From Paucihalobacter sp036825875 (GTDB taxonomy: Bacteria > Bacteroidota > Bacteroidia > Flavobacteriales > Flavobacteriaceae), in NCBI RefSeq assembly GCF_036825875.1, contig NZ_DAISXK010000027.1, forward strand, positions 1 to 42,253: DNA of 42,253 nt, given 5' to 3'. Numbering within the stretch: position 1 is the stretch's first letter; every line of letters begins with the position of its first letter. This document shows, piece after piece, positions 33,684-42,047 of the stretch. The notes beneath the pieces were generated by a model. It saw nothing but the letters and a program-made list of their open reading frames with translations. It had not been told where the DNA came from and ran no database searches. A program made the position numbers and the translations under genes.

Positions 33684-34076
33684 ATGGAAGTTTCCTTAAC
33701 CACGCCAGCTTTACTATTTCCTGCCATTTCATTGCTACTGTTAGCTTACACCAATCGATTCTTAACTATTGCCGGACTTATTAGAAGTTTACATAAACAA
33801 TATAAAGAACAACCTGACTCAAATATTAAAGCGCAAATTGCCAATTTAAGAAAACGTGTCAATCTTATAAAAAATATGCAATTATCGGGTATTGCTTCAC
33901 TCCTACTTTGCGTAATTAGCATGTTTGCCATTTACGAAAACTGGCAAGTAACTGGAAGTATTATTTTTGGTATATCGTTGGTATTATTAATGTTGTCGCT
34001 CATTCTCTCTATTTTTGAAATTCAAATTAGTGTAAGAGCCTTAAATATACATTTAAGGGATATCGAAAAAGATTAG
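33684..34076 (+). CDS. DUF2721 membrane protein
   Basis: The product is 130 residues with one N-terminal and two C-terminal membrane helices flanking a charged loop (LHKQYKEQPDS). The pattern TTPALLFPAISLLLLAYTNR at the start and FEIQISVRALNIHLRDIEKD at the end fits the DUF2721 family, which has no known function. It stands 67 bases before the DoxX-like pair and may share a transcript with it. Confidence 0.8.
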   Translation: MEVSLTTPALLFPAISLLLLAYTNRFLTIAGLIRSLHKQYKEQPDSNIKAQIANLRKRVNLIKNMQLSGIASLLLCVISMFAIYENWQVTGSIIFGISLVLLMLSLILSIFEIQISVRALNIHLRDIEKD

Positions 34077-34143
34077 TGATATTAAAGTCTTTGTTATTAT
34101 TCATTTTAGAAAGTTGTTGTACCTTTATTAAAAATTACCAACA

Positions 34144-34488
34144 ATGAATTATTTTATGACTATTGCTCAAATTGCAGTGGCTGCCTCGGTGGCTTTTGTT
34201 TGGATTTTTAGAATTCACAACGTTATTAAAGAGTTCAACCAATTTGGGTTGAATGATGTTACGAGAAGCTTTGTCGGTTTTGCTAAAACAGTACTTGCAA
34301 CTTTATTAATCGCAGGTATTTGGTATCCATCCTTAACACTCATATCTGCTGTACTTATGGGATTATTTATGGTAGCCGCGCAGTATTTTCATTTTAAAGC
34401 AGGTAATCCATTTAAACAGCGCATACCGTCATTAATTCTTTTACTTCTGTGTGTATACATTGCCGTAAGCGCCGCTAACCTCATATAA
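34144..34488 (+). CDS. DoxX-like four-helix membrane protein, first of a pair
   Basis: The product is 114 residues with four membrane helices and almost no loops. DoxX family traits are the start AQIAVAASVAFVWIFRI and the glycine/proline-edged third helix. It carries AQYFHFKAGNPFKQRIPSL, where His sits beside a charged turn. The following gene starts two bases after its stop. The two small proteins probably make a hetero-oligomer. The substrate is unknown. Confidence 0.75.
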   Translation: MNYFMTIAQIAVAASVAFVWIFRIHNVIKEFNQFGLNDVTRSFVGFAKTVLATLLIAGIWYPSLTLISAVLMGLFMVAAQYFHFKAGNPFKQRIPSLILLLLCVYIAVSAANLI

Positions 34489-34490
34489 AT

Positions 34491-34832
34491 ATGTCGCTTT
34501 ACACAGTTTGTGTGCTTCTATCGAGTGTGTCATTTTTGGGTTATGGTGTTTCCTATTTTACGGGACCACATATGAAGAGTGAATTTAAACGCTTTCAATT
34601 AGAAAAATTAGGACTGCTAACCGTTGTTTTAGAATTATTAGGTGCCTTTGGTTTAATGGTAGGTTTTTTCTTTTATAAACCACTATTAATTATTTCAGCT
34701 GGTGGTTTAGCCTTGTTGATGTTATTGGGATTAATTGTGAGATTAAGACTAAAAGACAGTTTATGGATATCCTTACCTGCTTTGTTTTTTATGGTTTTAA
34801 ACGGCTATATTTTATGGGGTGCTTTACAATAA
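34491..34832 (+). CDS. DoxX-like membrane protein, second of a pair
   Basis: The product is 113 residues with four predicted helices. LLSSVSFLGYGVSYFTGPHM and KSEFKRFQLEKLGLLTVVLELLGAFGLMVGFF are typical of DoxX-like proteins, with the RF-LE pattern after the first helix. It begins two bases after the stop of its partner. From memory, similar proteins in Flavobacteria are found near stress genes, and an MscS gene follows here 79 bases later. Confidence 0.75.
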   Translation: MSLYTVCVLLSSVSFLGYGVSYFTGPHMKSEFKRFQLEKLGLLTVVLELLGAFGLMVGFFFYKPLLIISAGGLALLMLLGLIVRLRLKDSLWISLPALFFMVLNGYILWGALQ

Positions 34833-34911
34833 TTTATCTATTTAAAAATTATTGGTATATTTAAGAACTGCATTCAGTTAACACATCATTAATATTATTT
34901 TATTAATTTTT

Positions 34912-35811
34912 ATGTTTAAAGATTTCGAGTTAAGTAGAGCATTTGAAAAAATAATGGATAAACTCTACGGTTGGGGTGAAGACATCATTTTAAAAACCCC
35001 CAACTTTTTATTGGCCATTGTTATATTTGTGATCTTTTGGTACATTGGTAAATATCTGTCTCATTTCATTAAAAGGGTCTTATTAAAAAAGGTGGGACAA
35101 GAATCCATCAAAGCCATTTTAGCGCGTACTGTCTTTATTGTAACCATACTGATTGGTTTTTTTACTGCTTTAGCCATTCTAGATTTAGATAAGGTACTTA
35201 CCTCGGTGCTTGCTGGTGCTGGGGTGGTTGGTCTTGCTATTGGTTTGGCATTACAAGGCACACTTCACAATACATTTTCAGGATTTATTTTATCGTTTTT
35301 GCCCAATATTCAAATTGGCGATTGGATTGTAACCAACAATCATGAAGGAAGGGTAATTGACATCAACCTACGAAGCGTTACCATTATGGAGGGTGATAAC
35401 AACGCTGTTATGATTCCTAACTCTAAAATTATTGATTCGCCATTTAAGAATTTCACTGGAACCAAACGCTCTAGAATTACCATAAGCTGCGGCGTAGGCT
35501 ACGAAAGTGATTTGGAAGTTGTAAAACTAGTGACCACTAATGCTATTGAACATATATTTAAGCAAAATAGAAACGAAAAAATAGAGTTTTTTTACACCGA
35601 ATTTGGCGATAGCTCAATAAATTACATCATCAGATTTTGGACAGATGTCAAAGACCGAAGAGATATCCTAGAGGCACAAAGCGCAGGAATTATGGCTATC
35701 AAAGCAGCTTACAATACTCATAATATCAATATTCCGTTCCCAATTAGAACATTGGACTTTGGGAAAAATAAGTTTAGGTCAGAAACCATTTCGATTAGGA
35801 ATATGAAATAA
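34912..35811 (+). CDS. mscS: Small-conductance mechanosensitive channel, MscS
   Basis: The product is 299 residues, the size of E. coli MscS (286). Three membrane helices occupy residues 28-125, with TM3 containing GAGVVGLAIGLALQGTLHN, the Ala/Gly packing pattern of the pore. The beta domain follows with GDWIVTNNHEGRVIDINLRS and MIPNSKIIDSPFKNFT, then the C-terminal alpha/beta domain. It opens under membrane tension. It is a classic member, unlike the longer MscS homologue at 21117. Confidence 0.92.
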   Translation: MFKDFELSRAFEKIMDKLYGWGEDIILKTPNFLLAIVIFVIFWYIGKYLSHFIKRVLLKKVGQESIKAILARTVFIVTILIGFFTALAILDLDKVLTSVLAGAGVVGLAIGLALQGTLHNTFSGFILSFLPNIQIGDWIVTNNHEGRVIDINLRSVTIMEGDNNAVMIPNSKIIDSPFKNFTGTKRSRITISCGVGYESDLEVVKLVTTNAIEHIFKQNRNEKIEFFYTEFGDSSINYIIRFWTDVKDRRDILEAQSAGIMAIKAAYNTHNINIPFPIRTLDFGKNKFRSETISIRNMK

Positions 35812-36018
35812 TCTTATTGTTATTTGAAGGCTGAAAAATATTCTCATATATGTTTTGTGACCAATGGTAAAAATAAGTACCTTCGGTAAAATTAAGGTAT
35901 GGTTTTAAGGTTGATGGTTTTTATCCATAGCGAACCCATATTTAATTTCAAATATTACCAACAACCAACTTCACATCAATCAATGCCATAAGCCAATCCA
36001 TCGGGCCACTTTAGCATT

Positions 36019-36924
36019 ATGAAAAACAATAAATTAATGAGTTATTTATTTGATAAATTTCTCTCCTCTCACACCAAAGAACGTCTGGAAAGGATAATTT
36101 TGGTTTTGGCCATTGTATCTTTTTTAATTCACTTATTGCTCATTTATTTTGTGCAAATTGGTTTTTTATCGGTTGGTAGTGAAGTAGCTCTTTTTAAAAA
36201 TCCTATTGCGGCTATTTATACACCGTTCTCATTTATTTTGATATACGAGGTGTATTTGTTAGTGTTTTATATGCCGAGATCTGTTACAACCTATGTAAGC
36301 AAGCAATATGAAATTATCACCCTCATTGTTATAAGACGTTTATTTAAAGATTTCTCCGACTTAGAATTGACCAGAGATTGGCTTGAGATTAAAGGCGATT
36401 TACAGTTTACCTACGATATTGTTTTAGCCATTCTTATTTTCTTCATTATATTTTTATTTAAAAAGAACATACTAAAACAATCTCTAACCGAAAAAGATAA
36501 AAATTTAAGCAAGCTCAATTTCGAATATTTTATCAATTTAAAAAAGTTGATTGCTGTAACCTTAGTACCTGTAATTGTGATTATTGCCTCATATTCTCTC
36601 ATAGGTTGGATTAGTGAAATAGCTTGGAGCGATAATTTAAACTTAGGGTCTTTCGTTAAAATCAACAATATATTCTTTGAGGAATTTTTCACCATTTTAA
36701 TTATTGTTGATGTATTACTCTTGCTTATTTCATTCTTTTACACCAATAGTTTTCATAAAGTCATTAGAAATTCGGGGTTTATTATTTCAACCATTTTGTT
36801 GCGCTTATCATTCTCAACAGACGGCTTGTTAAATAACATTCTTATTCTGTCATCTATAGTTTTTGGATTGCTTATCCTGTTGATTCACAATAAATATGAA
36901 TCGATTGAGGTCAACGAAGAATAG
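36019..36924 (+). CDS. Polytopic membrane protein of unknown function
   Basis: The product is 301 residues with about seven membrane helices. No known domain is recognised. Landmarks include LVFYMPRSVTTYVSKQYEII, with a basic loop before RRLFKDFSDLELTRD, and the C-terminal ILLIHNKYESIEVNEE. The Gly/Ser-poor helices are rich in Ile, Leu and Phe. The end of a second copy survives at 39190-39249, beyond the kinase gene, so this gene was once duplicated. It lies 216 bases before that kinase and could be its membrane partner. Confidence 0.65.
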   Translation: MKNNKLMSYLFDKFLSSHTKERLERIILVLAIVSFLIHLLLIYFVQIGFLSVGSEVALFKNPIAAIYTPFSFILIYEVYLLVFYMPRSVTTYVSKQYEIITLIVIRRLFKDFSDLELTRDWLEIKGDLQFTYDIVLAILIFFIIFLFKKNILKQSLTEKDKNLSKLNFEYFINLKKLIAVTLVPVIVIIASYSLIGWISEIAWSDNLNLGSFVKINNIFFEEFFTILIIVDVLLLLISFFYTNSFHKVIRNSGFIISTILLRLSFSTDGLLNNILILSSIVFGLLILLIHNKYESIEVNEE

Positions 36925-36956
36925 GTGAAAACATTTAAAATCAACAGGACTTTTAA

Positions 36957-37028
36957 AAGCACTATTTGTTGCCGTTCAATTATTTTTAATTGAAAATTTG
37001 TGATGTAATTCTGAAAAAAGTAGTGCTT
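36957..37028 (+). other. Nested inverted repeats before the TPR kinase
   Basis: AAGCACTA (36957-36964) pairs with TAGTGCTT (37021-37028), and inside lies TTCAATT (36975-36981) with AATTGAA (36988-36994). A long-range stem with an inner hairpin would occupy the gap between the two genes. It has no T run after the inner hairpin. Confidence 0.35.
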
Positions 37029-37095
37029 CTAAACATGATGCCAACATAAGTTGAATACTTAAAACTATCATTTACAAAAAATCAACAAAATCGAT

Positions 37096-37103
37096 TATAT
37101 TTG
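37096..37103 (+). promoter_or_regulatory. Possible -7 box (TATATTTG) for the TPR kinase
   Basis: TATATTTG fits TAnnTTTG, 38 bases before the ATG at 37141. No TTG at the usual spacing was found. Confidence 0.4.
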
Positions 37104-37140
37104 ATTGAGCTTCTGACTTTAAATTTAGTTTTTCTGCATT

Positions 37141-39141
37141 ATGATTAGAACACTCTCTACCTTGTTGTTGATTGCACAATCTTTTCTTTTATGCGCGCAG
37201 GAAAAAACTGTTCCTAAATCATCATCATTAACTATTAATGAAACATACGTTGACAGCATATTTATCCAAATTCAAAAATTAAAAACAAATTCTGAAAAGA
37301 AAATAGTTTACAGCCAACTTTACAATACATATGTAATGCGTTCTGAGCAAGAAGCTATCGCTGTTTTTGAATATGCTAAAACAAAAGATACTACGGTTCA
37401 TCATAAAATGATGATTTTATATAATTTGGGTAATATTTTTGTCGCAAAAGGAAAACAAGATGAAGCATTAATTTTTCTGAAATCCGGTAAAGATTTAAGT
37501 AAAAAATTAAAAGATCTTGAAGGTGAGTTTAATTTCCATATTTCATTAGCAACTACTTATATTAACCTAAACAACCTAGATTTGGCCTTGCACCATCTTA
37601 ATATTGCAGAAGCCATGTATATTGACGCAAATCAAAAAGACAATTTATGGAAGGTATATCTTTACAAAGGTATGATACAAGATAAGTTAGGAGATATTAA
37701 TGAAGCTGCTGTTTATTATAAAAAAATGTGGAATGCTGCAGAGCATCTAGATAATAACTCACAAAAAAGATATATACTCTATTCGTTAGCTGATTTTTTT
37801 ACATATAATATTGATTTATTTCCCATTGAGACCGTACAATTTACTGATTTATGGCTACAACATTATTACCAATCGCGTCAAGACGTTACCAGAACACTAC
37901 CAACAGGGCATGTGGATGTGCATTTTAGGTTTAAAAATGATCTTAATCCTGAATATACTAAATCTCTCGAGCGCACGCTCTTTATTGCAGACAGTCTCAA
38001 TTCTCCCGAAACTTTGGTTTATACAGCCAATACATTAGCAGAAATTAATCAAAAACAAGGCAAGCCACAAACGGCCATCAATTATTTACAACAGGTAGAA
38101 AAAAAGCTCATCACACTTAAAGATCCTCACGCACAATTAACACTGTATAACTTGTTAGCAAAAAACACAGAACTAGCCGGTGATTACAAACTGGCACTAC
38201 ATTACAAAACCTTAGAAGGAGACCAAAGAGACCGGATACGCTCTGAACAAATGGTAAAAAACATTGCTGAACAAAAAGTGCTATTTGAGACTGAAAAAAA
38301 AGAAAAGGAAAACGAACTCTTAGCTATTGAAAATGCATTAATCAATCAACAAAAAAATAATCAACTTAAAATTTTTGTGCTTGGTTTATTTTTTTTGACG
38401 AGTATAGGAATGCTGTTGTTTTTTCAAAACCGGCAACGAAAAAAAGCCAATACCAAACTCACCATTTTAAACAAAGAGCTCGACAAGGCAAATAAAGTTA
38501 AAACACGATTTTTCTCTATTTTAAACCACGACCTGCGCAGTCCGGTGGCTAATCTTATTTCCTTTTTAAACCTTCAAAAAAACAGCCCCGAACTTCTAGA
38601 TGAAGCAACAAAAAAGCGTATGGACGAAAAAACAATCCATACCGCAGAAAATCTACTCCAATCCATGGAAGATATGTTGCTATGGAGCAAAGGGCAAATG
38701 GAGCATTTTGCACCACAATTTAGAAAAGTGGCTGTGAGCATTTTATTTATTGATAATCAAAAAGTGTTTTCCGGGTACAATAGAATTGAAATTAAATACA
38801 TTATTGATGAAAACATGGAAATCGTCACTGACGAAAACTACCTAAAAACGATTTTGCGTAACCTCACTAGCAATGCCATAAATGCCATTAAAAGTGTTGA
38901 AAATCCAAAAATAATCTGGAAAGCATGGCAAAAAAATTCAAATAATTTCATTTCCATTACCGATAATGGCCAAGGGGCATCCAAAGAAAAATTGCAAGCT
39001 TTATTTGATGAAAATACCGTAGTGGGTATTCAATCTGGATTGGGTTTGCATCTCATAAGAGATTGGGCAAAACAAATTAACTGCATAATTGATGTGGAAT
39101 CACAACCGGGAATAGGAACAACATTTATTTTAAAACTTTAA
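37141..39141 (+). CDS. Sensor histidine kinase with TPR sensor domain
   Basis: The product is 666 residues. A signal peptide ends CAQ. A helical region (about 70-380) contains TPR-like repeats such as FHISLATTYINLNNLDLAL and AAVYYKKMWNAAE. A membrane helix lies near 405-425 (IFVLGLFFLTSIGMLLFF). The HisKA section has the phosphorylated His463 in LNHDLRSPVANL. The HATPase shows LTSNAINAIK, DNGQGA and GLGLHLIRDWA. It is the usual Bacteroidetes periplasmic-TPR kinase of the two-component type, missing a LytTR or receiver partner nearby. Confidence 0.9.
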   Translation: MIRTLSTLLLIAQSFLLCAQEKTVPKSSSLTINETYVDSIFIQIQKLKTNSEKKIVYSQLYNTYVMRSEQEAIAVFEYAKTKDTTVHHKMMILYNLGNIFVAKGKQDEALIFLKSGKDLSKKLKDLEGEFNFHISLATTYINLNNLDLALHHLNIAEAMYIDANQKDNLWKVYLYKGMIQDKLGDINEAAVYYKKMWNAAEHLDNNSQKRYILYSLADFFTYNIDLFPIETVQFTDLWLQHYYQSRQDVTRTLPTGHVDVHFRFKNDLNPEYTKSLERTLFIADSLNSPETLVYTANTLAEINQKQGKPQTAINYLQQVEKKLITLKDPHAQLTLYNLLAKNTELAGDYKLALHYKTLEGDQRDRIRSEQMVKNIAEQKVLFETEKKEKENELLAIENALINQQKNNQLKIFVLGLFFLTSIGMLLFFQNRQRKKANTKLTILNKELDKANKVKTRFFSILNHDLRSPVANLISFLNLQKNSPELLDEATKKRMDEKTIHTAENLLQSMEDMLLWSKGQMEHFAPQFRKVAVSILFIDNQKVFSGYNRIEIKYIIDENMEIVTDENYLKTILRNLTSNAINAIKSVENPKIIWKAWQKNSNNFISITDNGQGASKEKLQALFDENTVVGIQSGLGLHLIRDWAKQINCIIDVESQPGIGTTFILKL

Positions 39142-39189
39142 AATTCTATTGTAAACTTGGAATTGATCTGGTTTGTTTATGGTTATAAC

Positions 39190-39249
39190 AAAATACTCAT
39201 CTTGTTGGTTTATAACAAGTATGAATGCATCGATCCAGAGAAAGCGTAA
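39190..39249 (+). pseudogene. 3' end remnant of a second copy of the 36019 membrane gene
   Basis: The frame ending at the TAA 39247-39249 reads ILILLVYNKYECIDPEKA, matching LLILLIHNKYESIEVNEE at the end of the 36019 gene at nine of eighteen positions. The 3' flank is also alike (TTGAAATCATTTAAAATCA against GTGAAAACATTTAAAATCA). Nothing upstream of about 39150 keeps the similarity. It is a leftover of a tandem copy. Confidence 0.6.
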
Positions 39250-39315
39250 TTGAAATCATTTAAAATCATTTCAGTTTGGATGTAGTCATCACTCTGTTAA
39301 ATTTCAACTAATATT

Positions 39316-39344
39316 GTTTAACTTTCGCAATACTATCGTTAAAC
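39316..39344 (+). promoter_or_regulatory. Operator candidate for the TetR-type regulator
   Basis: GTTTAAC (39316-39322) and GTTAAAC (39338-39344) are exact reverse complements, 15 bases apart, 22 bases centre to centre, about two helix turns. The site precedes the -7 box TATCTTTG (39351-39358), where a bound dimer would block transcription of the operon. Autorepression is usual for this regulator type. Confidence 0.5.
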
Positions 39345-39350
39345 ATTTTG

Positions 39351-39358
39351 TATCTTTG
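39351..39358 (+). promoter_or_regulatory. -7 box (TATCTTTG) of the TetR operon
   Basis: TATCTTTG fits TAnnTTTG, 18 bases before the ATG at 39377. No TTG stands 17-23 bases upstream, so an activator or a divergent -33 may be used. Confidence 0.5.
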
Positions 39359-39376
39359 AAGTATAAATTATTCATC

Positions 39377-40033
39377 ATGGCAAAAAAGAAAAATATTACG
39401 GAAAGCAACCTCATCGACTTTTACATGGATTATGTGTTAGAGCATGGTAAAGCACCTCATTCAGTTTATAAATTTGCGAAAGATAACAACTTTGAAGAAG
39501 CTAGTTTCTACGCTCATTTTGGCACATTTAAAGCCCTAGAACAAAAGATTTTTACAGCTTTTTTACACAATGCTTTAAACCTATTAGCTCAAAACGAAGA
39601 ATACCAATCTTTCGACGCTAGAAATAAATTGTTGAGCTTTTATTATACCTTCTTTGAAATTTTAACAGCTAATAGAAGTTACGTTCTTTTCGCTTTAGGT
39701 GAAGGCAATAAGCCAATTAATTCATCAAAGGCTTTAACTAAATTAAAGTCAGAATTTTCAGATTATATCAAAAGTCTTGAAATTGAAACCTTCAACATTG
39801 AGCAGGAACAAATCGAAAAAATACAACAGCGTACCATAGTTGAAACCGCTTGGCTTCAGTTGTTGTATACCATGAAATTTTGGATGGATGACACATCGGC
39901 TGGATTTGAAAAAACAGATATTTTCATTGAAAAATCACTCAAAACTAGTTTTGACGTTATTAATACACAGCCCCTAAAAAGTGTGATTGACTTTGGAAAA
40001 TTCCTTTTCAAAGAAAGAATGCAAATGAACTAA
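39377..40033 (+). CDS. TetR/AcrR-type transcriptional regulator
   Basis: The product is 218 residues. The ATG at 39377 follows an operator-like repeat and a -7 box; an upstream in-frame ATG at 39314 overlaps those sites and is unlikely. The N-terminal helix-turn-helix reads HGKAPHSVYKFAKDNNFEEASFYAHFGT, with the fold of TetR, and the C-terminal helical ligand domain is large and Phe-rich. It leads an operon with ABC1 kinase, flavin reductase and NAD(P)-binding protein, and probably controls all of them. The ligand is unknown. Confidence 0.85.
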   Translation: MAKKKNITESNLIDFYMDYVLEHGKAPHSVYKFAKDNNFEEASFYAHFGTFKALEQKIFTAFLHNALNLLAQNEEYQSFDARNKLLSFYYTFFEILTANRSYVLFALGEGNKPINSSKALTKLKSEFSDYIKSLEIETFNIEQEQIEKIQQRTIVETAWLQLLYTMKFWMDDTSAGFEKTDIFIEKSLKTSFDVINTQPLKSVIDFGKFLFKERMQMN

Positions 40034-40048
40034 ATTAAATAAGACCTA

Positions 40049-41371
40049 TTGAAAACCTTAAATAGTATACCCACATCTAAAATTCAACGCGCCTCCAAAA
40101 TGGTTCAAACCGGAGCTAAAGTTGGCGTGAATTACCTTAAATATTACGGTGACAAAATCACCAAAACCGAAGCAGAAGCAAAGGACCGACTAAACAACAA
40201 TAATGCAGAAGATATTTACGATGGTCTCAAGCAACTTAAAGGAAGTGCTCTCAAGGTTGCTCAAATGCTCAGCATGGAAAAAAGCATTTTGCCGCAGGCT
40301 TATGTTGAGAAATTTTCTTTAGCACAATTTTCGGTTCCACCATTGTCGCCTCCTTTGGTGATTAAAACTTTTAAAAACTACTTCGGAAAACACCCTAATG
40401 AGTTGTTTGATAAATTCGACTCAACCTCAGTAAATGCGGCTAGTATTGGCCAAGTGCATTTAGCTGAAAAGGATGGGAAAAAACTTGCTGTGAAAATTCA
40501 ATATCCCGGCGTAGCTAAAAGTATAGCTTCAGATTTGGCTATGGTGAAACCAATCGCCATTAAAATGTTCAATATTAGAGGTAAAGATTCTGATAAATAT
40601 TTTAAAGAAGTTGAAGACAAACTTGTTGAAGAAACAGATTATATTTTAGAGGTTCAACAGAGTAAAGAAGTAGCTTTGGCCTGCAACCATATTCCAAATT
40701 TGCGTTTTCCGCAGTATTACGAAGCATATTCATCAGACCGAATTATCACTATGGATTATATGCAAGGTGAACATTTGTCGGAGTTTGTAAAACACAACAC
40801 CAGTCAAGAAATGTCTAACCAACTCGGTCAGGCTTTATGGGATTTCTACATGTACCAGATTCACGTTTTGAAAAAAGTGCACGCCGACCCGCATCCTGGA
40901 AACTTTTTAATTTCTGCGGAAGGTGAATTGATTGCCCTCGATTTTGGTTGTATGAAAATTATCCCAGACGATTTTTACATACCTTATTTTGAATTGGCCA
41001 GAAAGGAAAGTATTGAAAATAAAGACTTTTTCATGGAAAAACTGTATCAACTTGAAATCTTAAGAGCAGACGACAGCCCCGAAGAGATTAAGTTCTTCTC
41101 TGTCCTATTCCATGATTTGTTGAGTTTATTCACACAGCCATTTCACAGTGAAATCTTTGATTTTTCCGATAATACATTCTTTGATAAAATTGGTGAATTG
41201 AGCGAACGCTATACAAAAAGTACCGAATTAAGAAAAATGAATGGCAATCGTGGTTCTAAGCATTTTATTTATATGAACCGCACGTTTTTCGGACTTTATA
41301 ACTTGATGTTCGATTTGAAAGCGCAAAACGTTCAAATCAATAACTTCCACAAATTAAATGAGGCAGTTTAA
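40049..41371 (+). CDS. ABC1/UbiB atypical kinase-like protein (AarF family)
   Basis: The product is 440 residues. The TTG at 40049 gives the family start TLNSIPTSKIQRASKMVQTG; the ATG at 40100 would lose part of it. Motifs in order: LKGSALKVAQMLSME, where the usual KxGQ is KVAQ; NAASIGQVH (Ala-rich loop plus ASIGQVH); LAVKIQYPGV with the ATP-binding Lys; VHADPHPGNFL (catalytic Asp); LDFGC (DFG-like). Relatives act on quinone synthesis; this lineage uses menaquinone, so its client is unclear. It starts 15 bases after the TetR stop and overlaps the next gene by 14 bases. Confidence 0.92.
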   Translation: MKTLNSIPTSKIQRASKMVQTGAKVGVNYLKYYGDKITKTEAEAKDRLNNNNAEDIYDGLKQLKGSALKVAQMLSMEKSILPQAYVEKFSLAQFSVPPLSPPLVIKTFKNYFGKHPNELFDKFDSTSVNAASIGQVHLAEKDGKKLAVKIQYPGVAKSIASDLAMVKPIAIKMFNIRGKDSDKYFKEVEDKLVEETDYILEVQQSKEVALACNHIPNLRFPQYYEAYSSDRIITMDYMQGEHLSEFVKHNTSQEMSNQLGQALWDFYMYQIHVLKKVHADPHPGNFLISAEGELIALDFGCMKIIPDDFYIPYFELARKESIENKDFFMEKLYQLEILRADDSPEEIKFFSVLFHDLLSLFTQPFHSEIFDFSDNTFFDKIGELSERYTKSTELRKMNGNRGSKHFIYMNRTFFGLYNLMFDLKAQNVQINNFHKLNEAV

Positions 41372-41996
41372 CAGTCGAGACATTGATGAGTTGCATCATT
41401 TATACCGAATCAACCTTATTAACAGTTGTTCTGGTTATAAATCTGCCAACCTTATAGGCACTAAATCCAAAGACGGTTTTAGCAATGTAGCAGTTTTTAG
41501 CTCGGTAACACATTTGGGTTCGAATCCTGGTTTGCTTGGGTTTTTCTTAAGACCAACGACAGTAATGCGCCATACTTACGATAATATAAAAGCTACTGGT
41601 TGTTTTACGATTAATCACATTCATAAAGATATATTAGAAGATGCACACCACACCTCAGCTAAATATGCAAGGGAAGTATCAGAATTTGACGTAACTTCAC
41701 TCAATAAAATTTACCGTGATGATTTTTACGCACCATTCGTAGATGGTTGCCCAATACAATTGTCAATGGAGTTTGTTGAAGAACATTCAATCCCTGCTAA
41801 TAATACAGTTTTAGTAATCGGTAAAATTAGTCAGTTATTTGTAAAAGAAGACTTACTACATAAAGATGGCTTTATAGATTTATCAAAAGCAAAGGTTGCT
41901 ACAATTAATGGTTTAGATGCTTATGCGGTTCCTGATTCCCATTTGAGATTAGAATACCAAAGACCAAAGCCAGGCTTCGCCCGACGAGAAGAATAA
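41358..41996 (+). CDS. Flavin reductase-like FMN-binding protein
   Basis: The product is 212 residues. The flavin-binding split barrel is seen in NLIGTKSKDGFSNVAVFSSV, NPGLLGFFLRPTTVMRHTYDNI and TGCFTINHI, all characteristic of the FMN reductase-like superfamily. The second half has the ligand strand VLVIGKISQLFVKED. It could reduce free FMN or act as an oxidase. Its start overlaps the ABC1 kinase gene by 14 bases, so the two are translated together. Confidence 0.88.
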   Translation: MRQFNSRDIDELHHLYRINLINSCSGYKSANLIGTKSKDGFSNVAVFSSVTHLGSNPGLLGFFLRPTTVMRHTYDNIKATGCFTINHIHKDILEDAHHTSAKYAREVSEFDVTSLNKIYRDDFYAPFVDGCPIQLSMEFVEEHSIPANNTVLVIGKISQLFVKEDLLHKDGFIDLSKAKVATINGLDAYAVPDSHLRLEYQRPKPGFARREE

Positions 41997-42047
41997 AAGT
42001 TTGTTAGATGCAAAAGGCTCAAAAACACACTTCAATTAAATTAATTT

